DNA of 64,000 nt from positions 1,302,001 through 1,366,000 of the forward strand of contig JACGCN010000008.1 of the NCBI GenBank assembly GCA_014905825.1. The letters run 5' to 3'. Of this stretch, positions 46,201 through 59,500 are shown one piece after another. Position 1 is the first letter of the stretch; the number at the start of each line of letters is the position of its first letter. The notes below the pieces were generated by a model. That model made no database searches. It had not been told where the DNA came from and was given only the letters and a program-made list of their open reading frames with translations. The position numbers and the translations under genes were made by a program. Source of the DNA: Lyophyllum atratum. Its lineage: Eukaryota; Basidiomycota; Agaricomycetes; Agaricales; Lyophyllaceae.

Positions 46201-46632
46201 TTAGATGGTGCCTTGGTTCTTCCAGATGACATACCTGCCGACAAACCGTCCTTTGATGAAAGATGCTAGTACGCATCGACCAGAATCAACGCACCACGCA
46301 TGAGCAATCCCAGGGATCCATCCCAGAATGGTTAGCAAGACATTAATCCAGAAATCTACGGTGCGGGTCGAACGTTGAGTGATTCAAATCCTGAATCCTC
46401 GGGGGATAGGTAGATACCTGCTGCTAAGCCTCGTTCTGAAGTGCCCCAGTTATAAGCTGAAAGTCATCGAAGCCAGCAGAGACTCACTCAAGAAGACTGC
46501 TACTGGCGGCAGAATTCTGTCATTCCAATGAGTCCAAACCCCATAACCTTGCAAGTCATCTCGAGAAATCGCTCACATTGCAAGGATGTATAGAAGGACA
46601 TCTGAATTCGGGGACTGAACGTCTGAGGGCAT
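46201..46632 (-). CDS. Pmp3/UPF0057 plasma-membrane proteolipid (four exons)
   Basis: Four small exons (46632-46577, 46516-46488, 46435-46418, 46355-46201) encode 85 residues: MPSDVQSPNSDVLLYILAI, ILPPVAVFLERGLAADFWIN and VLLTILGWIPGIAHAWCV, then a 31-residue basic tail ending KNQGTI. This is the Pmp3 signature (ILPPxxVFLERG, DFxINxLLTxLGxIPGxIHA), a two-helix membrane protein that in yeast and plants affects membrane potential and salt tolerance. No exon is long enough to stand out as an open frame, so the gene is easily missed; exon 3 is only 18 bases. Usual members are 52-58 residues plus variable tails, so this tail is longer than typical. It converges with the IFI6-like gene. Confidence 0.85.
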
Positions 46633-48247
46633 AGTATGGCTATAGGTTCGAACGTTCAGGTAGAGATATTTGGGGGAAGATTTCCCTTCGAAGTCCAACG
46701 CTGTATATGTGAAATGAGCGAGACAGGTCTCACTTAGACTGCGTCACCAAAGTTATTCATAGTATGATCGACCTGCTTTATATAGTCTGCAAGACAGTAC
46801 CATTTTTAAAATAATTCCATTGCATATGGGGAGGCGAATACAAGACTCACGACAACGTCTGAACATCTACGAGAAGGCGAAGTCACTCTCCGGTCCATCT
46901 TTGCTGCTCAAAAGCTGTTGCGAACCTTATAAGTAAGTTATGTTTTGGCACATGAACAACATTTCCATCGCGGAAGAAAATATCTACAACCACAGAGTTA
47001 GTCGTTAGCTGCCAGGTTCTCATCAGTTACCGGGAGGCGAGGCTCTTCATCTGCTAAGTAGGCGCCATAGAGAGTGGCAAGCAATTACCAAACGCGGGGG
47101 AGAGCTGCATTGAGATTGCAGAAGGTTCGTGAGCAGATTCCGTGGAAAGACAAAATGTGAGTTGTCAGGGTGGAGGCCATGGCCCATTGTCCACTGTCGT
47201 AGGTAAACCTGTTTTCGTGAGATGTATAACTTCTCAGGCTTTCCCCTAGCGTCATATACCAGAGACGAACTGTGTCATGGTGCGTCGAGTGAGGAGGGTA
47301 GTGGGGCACCCGAAGCAGTGGCACTCGCAGTTGCCAGAGGTTGAAGTTCGCGCGATGCGTTCGGGTGTGCACGTGTATGACCCTGACCAGGTCACATGTT
47401 CAGACGCGTCGCGTCAAATTTGAAATTCTCGAGGGCACGCGACCTAACACGATGCAGCAGGCATGCTTACGCGTGGTGGACATTGTCCTTTTAGCCTATA
47501 TCACGCAGTTTCGTGATCGGAAGAGATAGGCATCCTTTCTCCTGTGTCTCTTATCATGCCGATGAGACACGGCGCAGAGTACTTAAGCCCTGCGACGCAT
47601 TCCCCGAAGTGGGTGGTCTGGACTACGTGCCAACGAGCTCATATCTGTCCAACGAATGGGTCAGCCAAGAGTCAACCACAACCCCAAAAAAAACAATGAT
47701 ATTTGAATTTCGAGGATCTTGTTATCGATGGCCCACGGATTACCACAGAACTGGTATGTCCGTGATGGCGGGTCGCAATCCACGACATCCTCATGGGCCG
47801 TGGAAAGGAGTACATCATGCCGTCTAACCAATCCTAAAAATGCATTTAAATACAAGTTTCTGAATTCAAAAGTCTCTTGATTTTTACCCCTTCATCAAGG
47901 CTGACGGCCTGGCAAACGCCTCTTATGCACGGAAAGCTTCTTCGGTGGTTTTTCGATCACGATTCGAAGTTCATAATATAAGACTCTAGGCGCAGTCTAC
48001 ACGTTGTGCATGCCATCCTGCCGTTGCTGGTCTCCTCCTTGGCCATTCCACCCCTGCCTCAGCGTCAAAATTGTCAAGCTCAGTTCTCCATTCGCAGTTG
48101 GTATCAAGAAAGAAATATTCATTAGGCGTAGTATCGTCATCTAGGGTATTCGTAGCTAACAAGGTATCAAGCGTCTATGGAGTTCAGAGCTGTTCAGAGG
48201 TGCGTCAAAAAATAAATCAAGAAAGCAATTCGTAACCAGTGTCTATT
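46633..48247. other. intergenic, nothing firmly recognised
   Basis: About 1.6 kb. One minus-strand segment, about 48135-47995, could be a terminal exon: after ...cctag it reads DDTTPNEYFFLDTNCEWRTE with further protein-like sequence to a stop near 47994, but I cannot find upstream exons. The plus-strand frame 47513-47827 has no recognisable motif. Confidence 0.3.
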
Positions 48248-51200
48248 TTACTTGCGTCCCTTCCCCTTTCCTTTCCCCTTGCCCTTGGTCTGGTTCTGAT
48301 TTCCAGGCTTCGCCGCAGGTTCTGGCTTTTCGACAACGGCTGGCGCGGTTTTAGGCACCGTGGGCGCAACTTTGGATGCAGCAGGTGCAGGTGCGGGCGC
48401 GGGAGGAGCAGGCGCAGCCTTCGGTGCAGGTGCAGCGGCTGGTTCTACCGACTCAAGAGCAGAGTAGAGCTTCGCGCTGTCGACCATCTGGAAGCCTGCA
48501 GCGTCTCGCTTCGTCGGGGATTCAGAAGGCCAGCCTCCCGGAACCTGTTTGATCTTGGAATGAACCTCTGGGCCGAGGGAGCCACCACCATTCAAAAGGC
48601 TATCCCAATTCCCATTCTTCGCATTCTCCGCTGCGGACATAAGCCACTCCTCGTCATCCAACGACGGAACCTCGCCGGGTGGAGAGGTCGGCGCCGTAGA
48701 CGGGGTGGGAACCATCGAGCTCAACCCAGTATCATACTCCTCCTCCTCGTCTTCCTCCTCGCCATACTGGAAAATGTTCGTGAACATAGTCGAGGGCACG
48801 CTCGGCTTCGGCTCGACGATATCGAGGAGGATCCTGGAGTTCGACGGCAGCCTGGCTTCTGGTCCCTTGCGACCGCTCGGCCCATCCTCATCTGGCACCT
48901 CCTCGATGGTCACCCTCTTCGTACCAGCTTTCTTCGCCTTCGCACCATTCTTCATGGCGCCTGCAGGAGCAGCGTCCCACATCTGAGACTGGTTTCCACC
49001 TCCGTTCGGCGTCCAGTAGAGATTGGCAGACTGGGCTTGAGGTGGTGGAGGTGGTTGCTGCTGGGCGGGTTTAGAGAGAGGAGAATCGTAGTCCATCGGT
49101 CCTCCCCAGGATATTTTGGAGGAGTGCATTTTGGCGGACACAGACGGGTTGGCGGTCGAATCGACATCGGGTGCTCCCTTTTGCACCTGGAGCCTCGCGA
49201 AGCGCTGCCAAGGTGTCTCTTCCGGCTCAGAAGGCTGCTTGGGAACGGTCTGCGACATGGACATCATCATCGACGCCTGATGGTCTCCGATCGGTGGTTG
49301 ATTGCCCTTCATTACCTGGTTCCAGATCGACTCCTCCTCTACCGTATTCTTCAAGGAGGCAGCAGGGGCGGGGGCGGTACGCTGAGAGAAGGCCGACTGC
49401 GACTTCGGTTTCACCTGTCGCTCCCACAATGATCCCTCCTCCTGACTGGGTGGCGAACGCTTCGACGTCGACGAACGCGGATCAGCCATCTGCGAGGCCT
49501 GCATACCCCTCCCCCATGAGTTGTCCTCCCTCATCGTCTGCACTGGCTTCGGAGGCAGAGCCTGGCCTTGCGCCTTCATCCTCTGCATTCGCTCCCATGG
49601 GCTCTCCTCCGACTCCTCTTCTGCGAGCGTTGAACGCGTGCTTGAAAGCACACCCTGGGCCTGCTCTTTCAACCTCTGCATTCGGTCCCATGGGCTCTGC
49701 TCCGGGACCTCTTCCGCGAGCCTTGAAGACGTAGCCTGGGCTTGCCCGTTCATCCTCTGCATTCGCAGCCATGGGTTCTCCTCGGGTGTCTTCTCAGCTG
49801 GCTTCGACATCGGTACCTGTGCTCGGCCCTTCATCCTCTCCATAGCCGCCCACGGGCTCTCTTCTTCCTCCTCTTCGTCCTCCTCCTCCTCATTCCTCAT
49901 CATCGTCGCACGTCCCCACCCACTCCTCACCTCTGGCGCACGCTGCGGTGGGGCACCCCCCATCTTCAGCCTCGCCGCCCTCTCCCATGGCGTTTCCTCC
50001 TGTTCCTGCTCCCTCTCCATCGTCCACGATGAGGCCCCCAACGCCGACGGACTCGGCCCGGTCCCAGCCATCTCTCCAAGCCGTCGCATGCTGGCCTTTG
50101 GAGTCGTCACAAAGTCCGACATGTAGGAATCAGCCATCGACCCCGCGCCCCGTTTCGCATTCATGGAAAACTGCGGGCGCGGCGTCGATGAGAGCTCATC
50201 GTCCGTCTGCACGAACCTCTGCTGCAGGATGTCTTTCGGCGAGACGGCAAATTTTGCAGCGGTGAGGGTAGGCGTGGTAGGGGACCCTGCGGCGTCGTCT
50301 TCGACTTTGCTGGACCCAGCGCCCTTCTTCTGGATCACTTGGCGCCCTTTTTTGGTTGGCTTCTTCGCGGCGATGGGGGCAGACTTGTGCTCGGGGGCCG
50401 TTGCTTTTGACGGGGCCTCGGTGGGAGGAGACGGCGTGTTCTTATTTTTATTGGCAAGCGCGGGTAGGGGCGTCGGCGTCGGATCCGCCAAGACCTTCTT
50501 CAGCAGCGAAGTAGCCGTCTGGCCAGACTTTTTTGGGCCCCAGCCTGACGGGATGGGTGGTACGGGTGTGGACGTCAGGCCAGTAGGGAACCCGCCGTGC
50601 GGTTGGAATGTGGAGTCGTCGCTTTCGAAGGAGGAGGAGTAGTCGAGGGAGGTGTCTTTGAATGCTGCTTCCATCCAGGAGGGGATAGCGCTTGGGTCTG
50701 GGCTGGATGCGGCGGGGGCTTCGGCGGGCCATTGGGAGAGGGAGGTGGTGGGAGTGGAGGTGCTTTGTGTTGTTTTCCAGCCTGAGGGGGTGACTCCCCT
50801 GCCCAGGGTCTGTTTGCGAGCGCGAAGAGTGTCGGATGACCCGGGAAGAGTTGGAGTGCGAAGGTCGGAGGCGGATTCGAATTGAGGAGACCCCCAGGCT
50901 TGGTTCTCGTCTGGTTGGGCGGCCTCCTCTTTCCCGATGACGAACAGCTTATTCTCGGTGTCAAGGCGTATTGTCTGGCCCTTTTTGAGCGTGCCCTCCC
51001 AGTCCTGGGGAGTAACACTCGCGGGAGCGGTGTTGGCTGCCCTCGCAGGGTCGCCCAAAACAGAACGTTTGCGGATTTCGTCCCTTCGCTTCTTGCGCTC
51101 GGTGGCGACAATCACCTTCCGCTCCTCCTCCTTCTCTGCCTGCAACTTCAGCATCTGCTTCTCGTGTGCAGCTACCTTCGCGGCATCATCGGCCTTCCCC

Positions 51201-52279
51201 GAAGACTTCTTCGTGCGCCGGTCGTTCTGGATCGCCATGGCGAGCTCAGCGCCAGCTCGGGCTGCGTCGAGGTGGAACTCAAAGATTTTGGCGACGCGGG
51301 TCTGCATTTTGAAGAGCTCAAAATCCTCCTCCTCGCTGCTCTCCTCGGGGTTACTCAGGCGAGGGCCGACGTAAGTCGGGCCACGCACACGAGTCTTTCC
51401 CGACTTGCGGTCTAGGTCAGGGGGGCGTTTCGGAGGCGCCGAGTTGATATCCGGCCGAGAGCTGGCAGGGGTTTGAGAGAAGTAGTCGTGGGCGCCAGAC
51501 GACGAGGCAGAAGGCTGATCTGGAGAACCCGTGTTGGAGCTGTGGTTGGAGGAGCGAGCGTTGGGAGTCCAGTTGTTTGCCATACCCCACCCATCTCTAT
51601 GGGTAATTGGCACGGGAATGGAGACATGCTCGTCGTCTTCAGACTCGTCGGTGGGCTGGCGAAAGGTGAGTGGTTAGACACGTGCAGTGGACTTGGTCAA
51701 AGGTATAGGATGACTAACCACTATGTACGACGACACTGCCTCGTAAAGTTCATCGTCCGTGGAGAATTCATTGACGCTGACAAGGGTGTAACTCGAGGTA
51801 GTTGAGACGTTGGCCACACGAGCGGCCGAAGAGAGAGGTGGCGCAGGGTTGGACACGGGGGGGCTTACGCGTTGGGGCTGTGTAACGACCACGTTTTGCG
51901 TTGCCGGTGTATGTGGTTGTTCGTCCGACTCTCCTCCCAGGACCTTTTCAACCCTCTGCAACTCCTGGAAAGTCATTTGTCCCCAGTCCTCGTCGCGAAG
52001 GTTGTGCTTTGCAAGCCTTGTCTGCCATTCGACTCTGATCCTGGACAAATGATCGTCTAGGGCCTCTCGAAGCAGTTTGGCCTTCTGGGAGTCGTGCTCG
52101 TCCTGTCTGACATGAGTTTTCGCTAGAACGGTTTTCCACTTCAGGTCCTGGGCTTTAGAAATTTCTTCCCTTCGGCGGTCAAGGGTTTTGCGCTGTACGT
52201 CGACCCAGCTCTCGAAGTCGGACCAGAGAGTGCGAACGCGCTTGGAAGAAGCCAGTGGAATAGTATGTGTGGGATACAT
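48248..52279 (-). CDS. 1,322-residue low-complexity protein with about nine EExPW repeats
   Basis: Two exons, 52279-51719 and 51655-48248, join through a 63-base intron. The N-terminal 120 residues form charged helices (LWSDFESWVDVQRKTLDRRR; DEDWGQMTFQELQRVEKVL). The middle is disordered. About residues 735-1000 contain degenerate repeats with consensus E-E-x-P-W-x-R-M-x-R-M-K: EETPWERAARLKM, EESPWAAMERMKGRAQ, EENPWLRMQRMNGQAQ, EQSPWDRMQRLKEQAQ, EESPWERMQRMKAQGQ, EGSLWERQVKPKSQ, EESIWNQVMKGNQ, EETPWQRFARLQVQ. The C-terminus is Ala/Pro-rich and ends in a run of Gly-Lys pairs (TKGKGKGKGKGRK). I recognise no family. Short tryptophan-anchored acidic repeats suggest repeated docking motifs; the GK tail suggests nucleic-acid or phospholipid contact. 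Both are inferences. Confidence 0.7.
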
Positions 52280-53459
52280 GGCTGGGGCTCGTCGTTGGGG
52301 GAGTGAAAAAAATCAAAGGTGACTCGAGTCCACAGAAAAGCCGATTGTGAAGTGGTTGAGATGAAACAAGAGATGGGAATTAAACGGCTGCCTCGTGTTT
52401 CTGGCGGGCTGCCGAGATTGATTGTAATCCCTGAATCAACGAAGCTGGCTACCCTTTCCGGGTCTTCCCCGCAATGAATCCGCGTTGGCGTGTTAAGATG
52501 GCAGTCGTTCTTGGATTGAAGAGCATGAATAAGTGCAGCTAGAAGTGTGATTATGCGATCTACTTGGGCAGGGGGTAGGGTTGATCATCTACCATAAGGG
52601 GTGCTGCCATGCCACCTGTCGTCACTTGATCCACTACCACGAGGCAAACGTCGGTCCACGCCGCACCCTTTGCCCAATCCTTGCCCAACGCCCTACATTT
52701 CTTTTTCAAGCTTTATCTGCTCTCATAGCTTGCGGGCGGACCATAGACATTCTCTTGTCGTTGTTGCTCAAGCTCTGTGCAACCTGGGTCTTGCAGGACA
52801 TGAACGATGCCATGTGTCCTATTTTTTTCCTATCAAATCATACGACACCCGTACCCGACCCTGTGAACTTCCAACCCGTGCCCTTCCCTTTCTTGCACAT
52901 CCGAGCGCGCTGAATTCATATCCGGCTATCCCGGCGGCAGGCTCTCTAGTCACATCTGGAAGGCGCGTTCATCACGTCCGAGGGTCCATCGCAGGGGCTT
53001 CTACATATACACAAGCACACCGCACATGGCATCCTCGATGGTTCCTATGAATGCTCATTGCTTAGCTTCCATGACGAGGGGCTTGAGATAAAGGCCACAT
53101 GCCCCATCGATGACGTTACGAATGGTACTAATACTGTCGCCTCCATTCAAGATGTGGCATGGACTTGCCCTTTACAATCAGACCAACGAAAGATGACCCA
53201 TCGATGACGGTCCGGGCGCTGCGATACGGCCCTTTATCAAGAGTAGGCAGTCCAAATTTACTACCTCTCCGACAATTCATCGCAGCGCTGGGCTTGCGAC
53301 CCGTTTCATTCCGCTCGTGTTCCGTTCTTCCTGAAATCACAGGCATGACCACCTTTAAAATGCGCTTTGTTAACTTCCTCATCGACAAAGGCCCCGCAGC
53401 ACGTCGCTACGGGAATGAAAATGTTGTCTAACCATACACTCTGTCCAGGAGGCGCCGGG
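52280..53459. other. intergenic, nothing firmly recognised
   Basis: About 1.2 kb upstream of the EExPW-repeat gene. Several overlapping frames occur (52601-53050 and 53159-53431 plus); the second, MDLPFTIRPTKDDPSMTVRA onward, is faintly protein-like, but there is no supporting splice structure or family match. Confidence 0.35.
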
Positions 53460-54610
53460 TTCAATGCTTCTAGACTGTAGCCCTACGTCTCAGCTGGTCC
53501 CCTCGTTCGGTGGATGGACCATCACCTCCTAGCGCTTTCTACACCACAGATGTCTACATCCTGCCCTTTTTCAGCGAGACACCAGATTGCGCACCTGCGA
53601 TTAGACCAAGACCCCTCATTCGGCAAAACAGCATCATCCACTAGCGCATTGCTATGTTACAGGAAATGAAATTCTTATCCTCCAGGGATGCGCTTGGCTG
53701 TTGGCTTACGATCGAGCTACTCCCCTTGGCCGGTGGGTGGACCCCCGTAGCGCATCTTCGTGTTACAGGAGAATGAAGTCCTTATCTATCGCCTGCGTTT
53801 CTTCGGGGCGGGCTCGGATTTCATTTCAGACTTTCGGCCGATGGTTTGACCTCCAGTTCCCTCAACCCTTGACCCTCGGGTGAAGTGTGGACAACATATT
53901 GCTTCACGCAGTAAGAATGACACCCTTATCTACGCCTCTGGGCTCGGATGCCCATGACGGGGAAATATTACAAAGAGCATGCCATGAACCAAGGAGTGTG
54001 CTGTCCAATCGGCTTTTGTATCAATGCGTATAAGATCCCTGGGCGATCGAGCTTTGTGCCAATGACTTTACGCCACTTATCGGAGGAGTCTTAGTCTTGG
54101 AGTCCAACAAGACTAGAACAGCCTTCCCTTCGTTCGGGAGCCCAGTTCCTTGCCCTGCAGACACCACTTCACCGCGGACGGGGTGGTCAATCTTTGTCGC
54201 AATTCCAGATCGTCGGTCTGGTGATTCCTTCGGTTCAGGTCGGTGGTTGACCATCGTGCCGCAGCGCAACATTCTGTTTCACGCAGGTGATAATACCAGC
54301 CTTATCTGCGCCTCCGGACTCGGGTAGACTCTGACGCCGCCTCGTCGATCCATGGTACCTTATTGACACATCACAAGGATCGTGACACGTACCAAGGAAC
54401 GCACCAGACAACAATCCCTGGACGATCGAGTTTCATGTCGTCCGTCGTACGTCTCATTGTCAAGTGGCTGGAGTCTGGATGTCAAGCACGACTTGGACAG
54501 CCTTCCCTTTCTCAAGGCCCTGTGTTCTCTTTCGTGATATCACGCTATCTTCGGCTTAGTCGCGCTTTATCGCAATTTGTGATGGTGTTGCCCAAGTGTT
54601 GACAGTATGT
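53460..54610. repeat. diverged direct repeats in gene-poor DNA
   Basis: A block rich in related, decayed segments. A motif like agcgca..tt.tgtttcacgcagg.gaatga...ccttatct.cgcct..gggctcgg recurs near 53644, 53748, 53895 and 54272. A longer unit (accaagga...atccctggrcgatcgag...ggagtc...acagccttccctt) occurs at about 53989-54130 and 54391-54510, offset by roughly 380-400 bases. No coding frame is kept. Confidence 0.5.
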
Positions 54611-56526
54611 GTCGTTGACTGCGACCGTGGAAGGTTTTGTTTTTCAAACGCGATATCAATTGGAACAGCCCGCGGACCTAATTTCTGGTCCTGCCTTTGC
54701 TGGCCCCTGACCCCTCCTACGATATCATTCTACCTCGCGTGGCTTTGCTGATCGTTGTCGTTACCTGACCACGGGCGTGGCTAAATTGTTATCCCAATTT
54801 ATGACGATTCTTCGCTAGATTTTCGCTTCATCCGCTGTGGAAGGTGATTAAATTCATTTACAACCTTGCTCTATTCACTGACTCACACCCACTTTAGATG
54901 GCCTCAAGGAACCGCCCCTTCCATAAATCGATAATCGTGCGGAAGGCTCAAAGAACGGATACCCCAGCATTGACAACGGGGTTTGTCACTCTGCTGCCGT
55001 CCGCTGGGTTTCATCTTCTCTTGCGATCTTCCTACCCTTCCACTTGGTGGAAAGTACCTCAATCGCTGATTTTGTTTTCTACATTCCTCTCAACTTCACA
55101 AGTCAGGATGTTTCTAATGCTTCTTATTTTGTTGGCGCTGATCTTGTGAAAGGTAAATTTCGCCCGCTAGGCGTCAAATGTGATGTGGATGGTCCTGAGA
55201 CCTTGGTCTTTCCGTAGACCGGTACTTCGGGAGATTTAGAATGCACGGTCTAGCCGAAACTGCGAGCCCCTGGTATGCCGTATGGTCATCTTCGAAGAAC
55301 CTCAATGTCAAAGTCTGTCGCCACAGGGTCTTCATTCTCCCAGCGGATGTACTTAAGAGTTGGTTTTAGCTGCCCGCACCCATTTTTTTCCAAGCTCCTA
55401 ACATCGTTTTCAACACTTGACTCTTACCGTCCTGAAAGTCGGAGGTCGGTCCCCTTCTGCCGGAGTTTTCTTATGACCTCTCGCCCCTGTCATTTCAGTC
55501 GTCATTGGAATCATTTTCTCCGACGCAACCTTCGTTTTTCCACGGCCGTTCGAGAATTGGTCACAACAATGACATTGACATTTGTTCGGTGTGGGTGTCA
55601 GTCATGGGGTCATGAAATCAGACGGCCCTTACTCGTGAGTTTGACTTCGTAAATGAATTGCTCTCCCACATCACCCCCGAACGCCAGTGTGTTACAAGAA
55701 GCCAAAAATGACGGGATATCAGTTTCCATCAACGGTCGGTTACATCCTCCTCTATCTCTATCTCAAGCTTTACTGTGAATTGTGCTGATTTGCTATAGCA
55801 ATGCCATGGTTTTATTCATCATGTTGTATGTATCACCTGGCCAAAATTAGTGGCTGTTCTCTGGTCACTGGCGCGTTCAGGAGAAAAGTGCCAGGCCATC
55901 AGCGTGTGGTCTGAGACTGACCAATGAGGGGTGTAGATCATTTACTGATTTCATCGATTGCCTCATTCCATAGTGTTGGATCGTCTAAGCACCCCTCAAC
56001 TGCGCCTGAAGTTCCAAGCACAGCGCTCCGACGCAGAATCATGGAACGCTGCATATTTGAGTGCTGAGTGAAGCTGCCATGACCCTGTAGTGCTTGACCA
56101 ATGCATGCACGGTGATGAGAGGAAGTGATAAGATAACGGACAATGATCCGGAATGCAGGCAACCCGCTCAACAACCCACAACAACATTTACGCGTCTCTG
56201 ATTGACCTTCGACCACTACATCGCCTCTGGCCTGCATTGTTCTCTTGCGAACAAGGGGAGGGGTCAGTATTGAGTGTGAGTGCCCCACAAACTTTGAAGT
56301 ATTCTTTTGGAACGCGTGTGCTGAACATGAGGCAGTCAGGGCGTTCCCGTGGACTGACGAATCTTCTTTTTACGGGGTCTCGCCGCAGACGTCCGCCGAT
56401 TAGTCGCTAGGTCCCTCACAACCTTCATTTCCCTCCATTCTATCCTGCCCAACATCGCTACATTCACCGCAGCTACCAGCAACTGGCATCGCTCTGTCGT
56501 ATTCTCTGTCCCTCCACCAGCTTTAG
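54611..56526. other. gene-poor region and promoter of the 56527 gene
   Basis: About 1.9 kb without a believable gene. Frames at 54898-55149 and 55275-55652 (plus) are Ser/Leu/Phe-rich without motif support. The last 120 bases before 56527 are pyrimidine-rich (ccctcacaaccttcatttccctcc, then ctctgtccctccacc), fitting a 5' UTR. Confidence 0.35.
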
Positions 56527-59500
56527 ATGTCAACGGTGACATCTCAAGTACCATCATACACGAGTTCGTCACGCAAAGGTGATGTGCCCGATGTCGAACC
56601 CGATAAAGCATGGAAGGAGACACTGCGAGCGAGGATCGAGGAAGGCCTGTCGTCTATGGTAGCCGACGCTAAGAAGAATCTCCAGGTTGAGCTCGACAAG
56701 GGACCCGTGTCCGTCATCCAAAGAGACCAACTCACTCACGAGTATCATGAGGCTATGAAAACCATCCGATCCTTAGCAGAAGAAACTTTCCAGGTCGAGC
56801 TGGAGCGTGAACGACAGGAACGCCGGTGGGCGTCCGGTCGAGATATGCTTCCACAGTGGAATGCAGCACTTAAGCAAGAGCAGCAGGACATTATGGACAG
56901 AATCAAGGTATCTCAGAAGGAGAACTCGAGCCCGATCACGACAGAACCCCCTGAGGAAAGCCGACCTCCTGAGGTGAAGCCAATCGAGTCGCGTCCTAGG
57001 GGACCTGTACCTGCGGAGCTGCCGCCCGAGCTCGCACAGAAACGGGAGCGCCAATTACGTGAAGAGCAGGACCGGAAAGAACGAGTGCGGAAGGAACGGG
57101 AGCGGCAGGAATGGGAGCGGCAGGAGCGAAGGGAGAAGGAGCAACAGGAGAAGGAAGAACAGGAGCGTAGGGACAACCAGTTACGGGAAAAGGCACGCAA
57201 GGAGCAGGAGCAAAGGGCGAGAGAGCGGGAGGAGAAGGAGCGGGGGGAAAGGGAGCGAGAGCAGAGGGAGCTGGATGAACGGGAGCGGCGGGAAGGGGAG
57301 AAGCGAGAACAGGAGCGGCAACGCGAGGAGGAACAAGAACGGGAACGGGAACAAAGCCTACAGCATGCTCTCCGCAGCGCTCCCACTCGACGAGGTTCGG
57401 TCAATCGCAACCAGGATTACTCACATCCCCCTATGGTCCACCGTCGTTCGTCTCGCCCGGGTATGGCTGAACGACACGCCCCCACCGATACATTCGACAG
57501 CGATGATGCATCCGACATCGATGAGGAGTCGATACTTCGCCCACCCGACCGTCAGAATGCAACGAGGAAGCCCTCGATACATGAACGGCCTATGGATTCT
57601 CCCATTAGTAGATCGGTTGAGCACCAATCACGTCCGTCATCCGAACGATATGCACCCCGTTCACCTCCTAATCCCATTCCCCAAATCTGGAAGCCTTCTT
57701 CCCCAGAAGAGGACATCAGACCTCCATCTGCCGCGCTTGCAAGGCGGAATAGCACCACAAGCATTAGATCGACCGGCTCTGCGGGCCATCGCCCTTCCAT
57801 CACTGAGCCGATCCCAGAACGGAGCGATAGCGAAGCTGAGCATGGAAATGAGAAGCGGCCGCGGGTTCCAGAGTCTGAGCCAAGCTGGTCTTCAACGCCT
57901 TCCAAACCGCGAGATAAAGAGCGACGGAAGGAGCATCGCATAAGTTCCGCCAGCGACCATAGCCGTTTCGACGATCCCTCAGCTACGAGCCCCAGAACCC
58001 CATATCGACCTGAAGATATCCAGCCGCTTCCTTCTCATGGCCCTAGGGAGCGCTACAATGACGCACACTCCGGCTTCGGTAGTCCCAGAGCTCCGCATCG
58101 ACCAGAAGATATAGTTCCTCATCCTTCTGCCACGCGGCCGATGAATCATAAGACCTCCTTTAACTCGGACGAGTGGGATAGCCCTTATCAGCCCAGCCCA
58201 CCTCCACGGTCAGTCAAAGCTAGAGGATCTTTCGATGATCGCCCATATCTCTACTCGCAACCCCCTACGCCAGCGGGAAGAGTAGTTTCTCGACCTCCTT
58301 CTATCCCGAGCGAAGAACGAGAGCGCTACTACGACCAACCTCCCTATCGTCCGTACCCGACTCCGCCAAGCTCTGCGAGTCGACCGACAGGTCGTGATCA
58401 CGCGCAGCAGCAAGGTTGGTATGGTGGTCGTGGAGAGCCTCCCCAAGCGTATCCGTATCCTGAAGCTCGAAGTATTGCCTACAAGTATGCCCAGCAACAA
58501 TCGGATAGCCCTAAGCGCAGGTCCTCCGATAGTCGACCAGCTCTGGCTCGTGAGCCTTCCTTCACAAAGAACTTTTCGGATGGTGAGTTGAACGACGCAT
58601 TGCCTTGTCCCAGTTCTTATTAGTGTCGTCTCCAGAACCATACCAGGTATACGGGCCACCATCAGATCCATATGCTCGTATATACGATGGACCGCCGTCG
58701 GCCAGCATCCCGATTTCTCGACGGCGACCTTCTCCGGCTATGGAAGAACCGGAAAGTTGGAAATCCTGGGCCAACGAAGTTCAACCTCCCCGCCGCGACA
58801 CGCGACGAGAACATGAGCGGCGTGGCGGATATGGACATCATGACCGTGACGATGGGCAAGTGGGCCGGGACCCAGAGTACCTCGGACGAAATGGGCGGGA
58901 TTATGAGCTTTGGGATCGAGAGGAACGTGATACTGGCGAACAGTATTGGCCACCGTATGGTCCCCCTGGTGCCCCACCCGATTCAGCACGCCCGGCGTTC
59001 GCTCGACAAGCTCGTTCTCCCCCGTCATCTTACCCTAACAGCTACCATGAGACATCGGGCCACTCGTTTGGTGGACGGGAGCACCGACATACGGCAGCAG
59101 AAGATAGCGACGAGTATGAACTCGATGAGGACGAGGCACCTTATCTGCAACCTGAGCAGGAGGAGATACCCAGGAGGATGGAAGGAAAGCCCACGAGGAT
59201 GGAAGAGAGGCAATATAGATCGAGAAACGCTGGACGTGGTACAGAGGAGCTGCAGGAGTTGCCTTCGCGGGCATTGGAGCAGCACAGTGGCGATCGAGCA
59301 GCTGGACGGTCCGATGAGGGACCAGAGGGCCCAGTGATGGTCAAACAGGACTATAGGTCGACGGCGATTTCTGCAACGAGAGATGAGGAGGAGGGTGAGG
59401 AGGAGGAGAATGCCGATGACGATGACGATCACGTCGACGATGAGGAGGAGAAGGAGAAGGAGATGAGGAAACTGGAGGAGGAGAGAATATTAGAGGAGGA

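Noticed and set aside
45990..46229. Plus-strand 79-codon frame with hydrophobic stretches
   Set aside because: It overlaps the last exon of Pmp3 on the other strand and has no family match.
48239..49432. A 397-codon plus-strand frame opposite the EExPW-repeat gene
   Set aside because: Arg/Leu/Gly-rich antisense of Ala/Pro/Ser codons, with no motif; the minus frame has consistent repeats and splicing.
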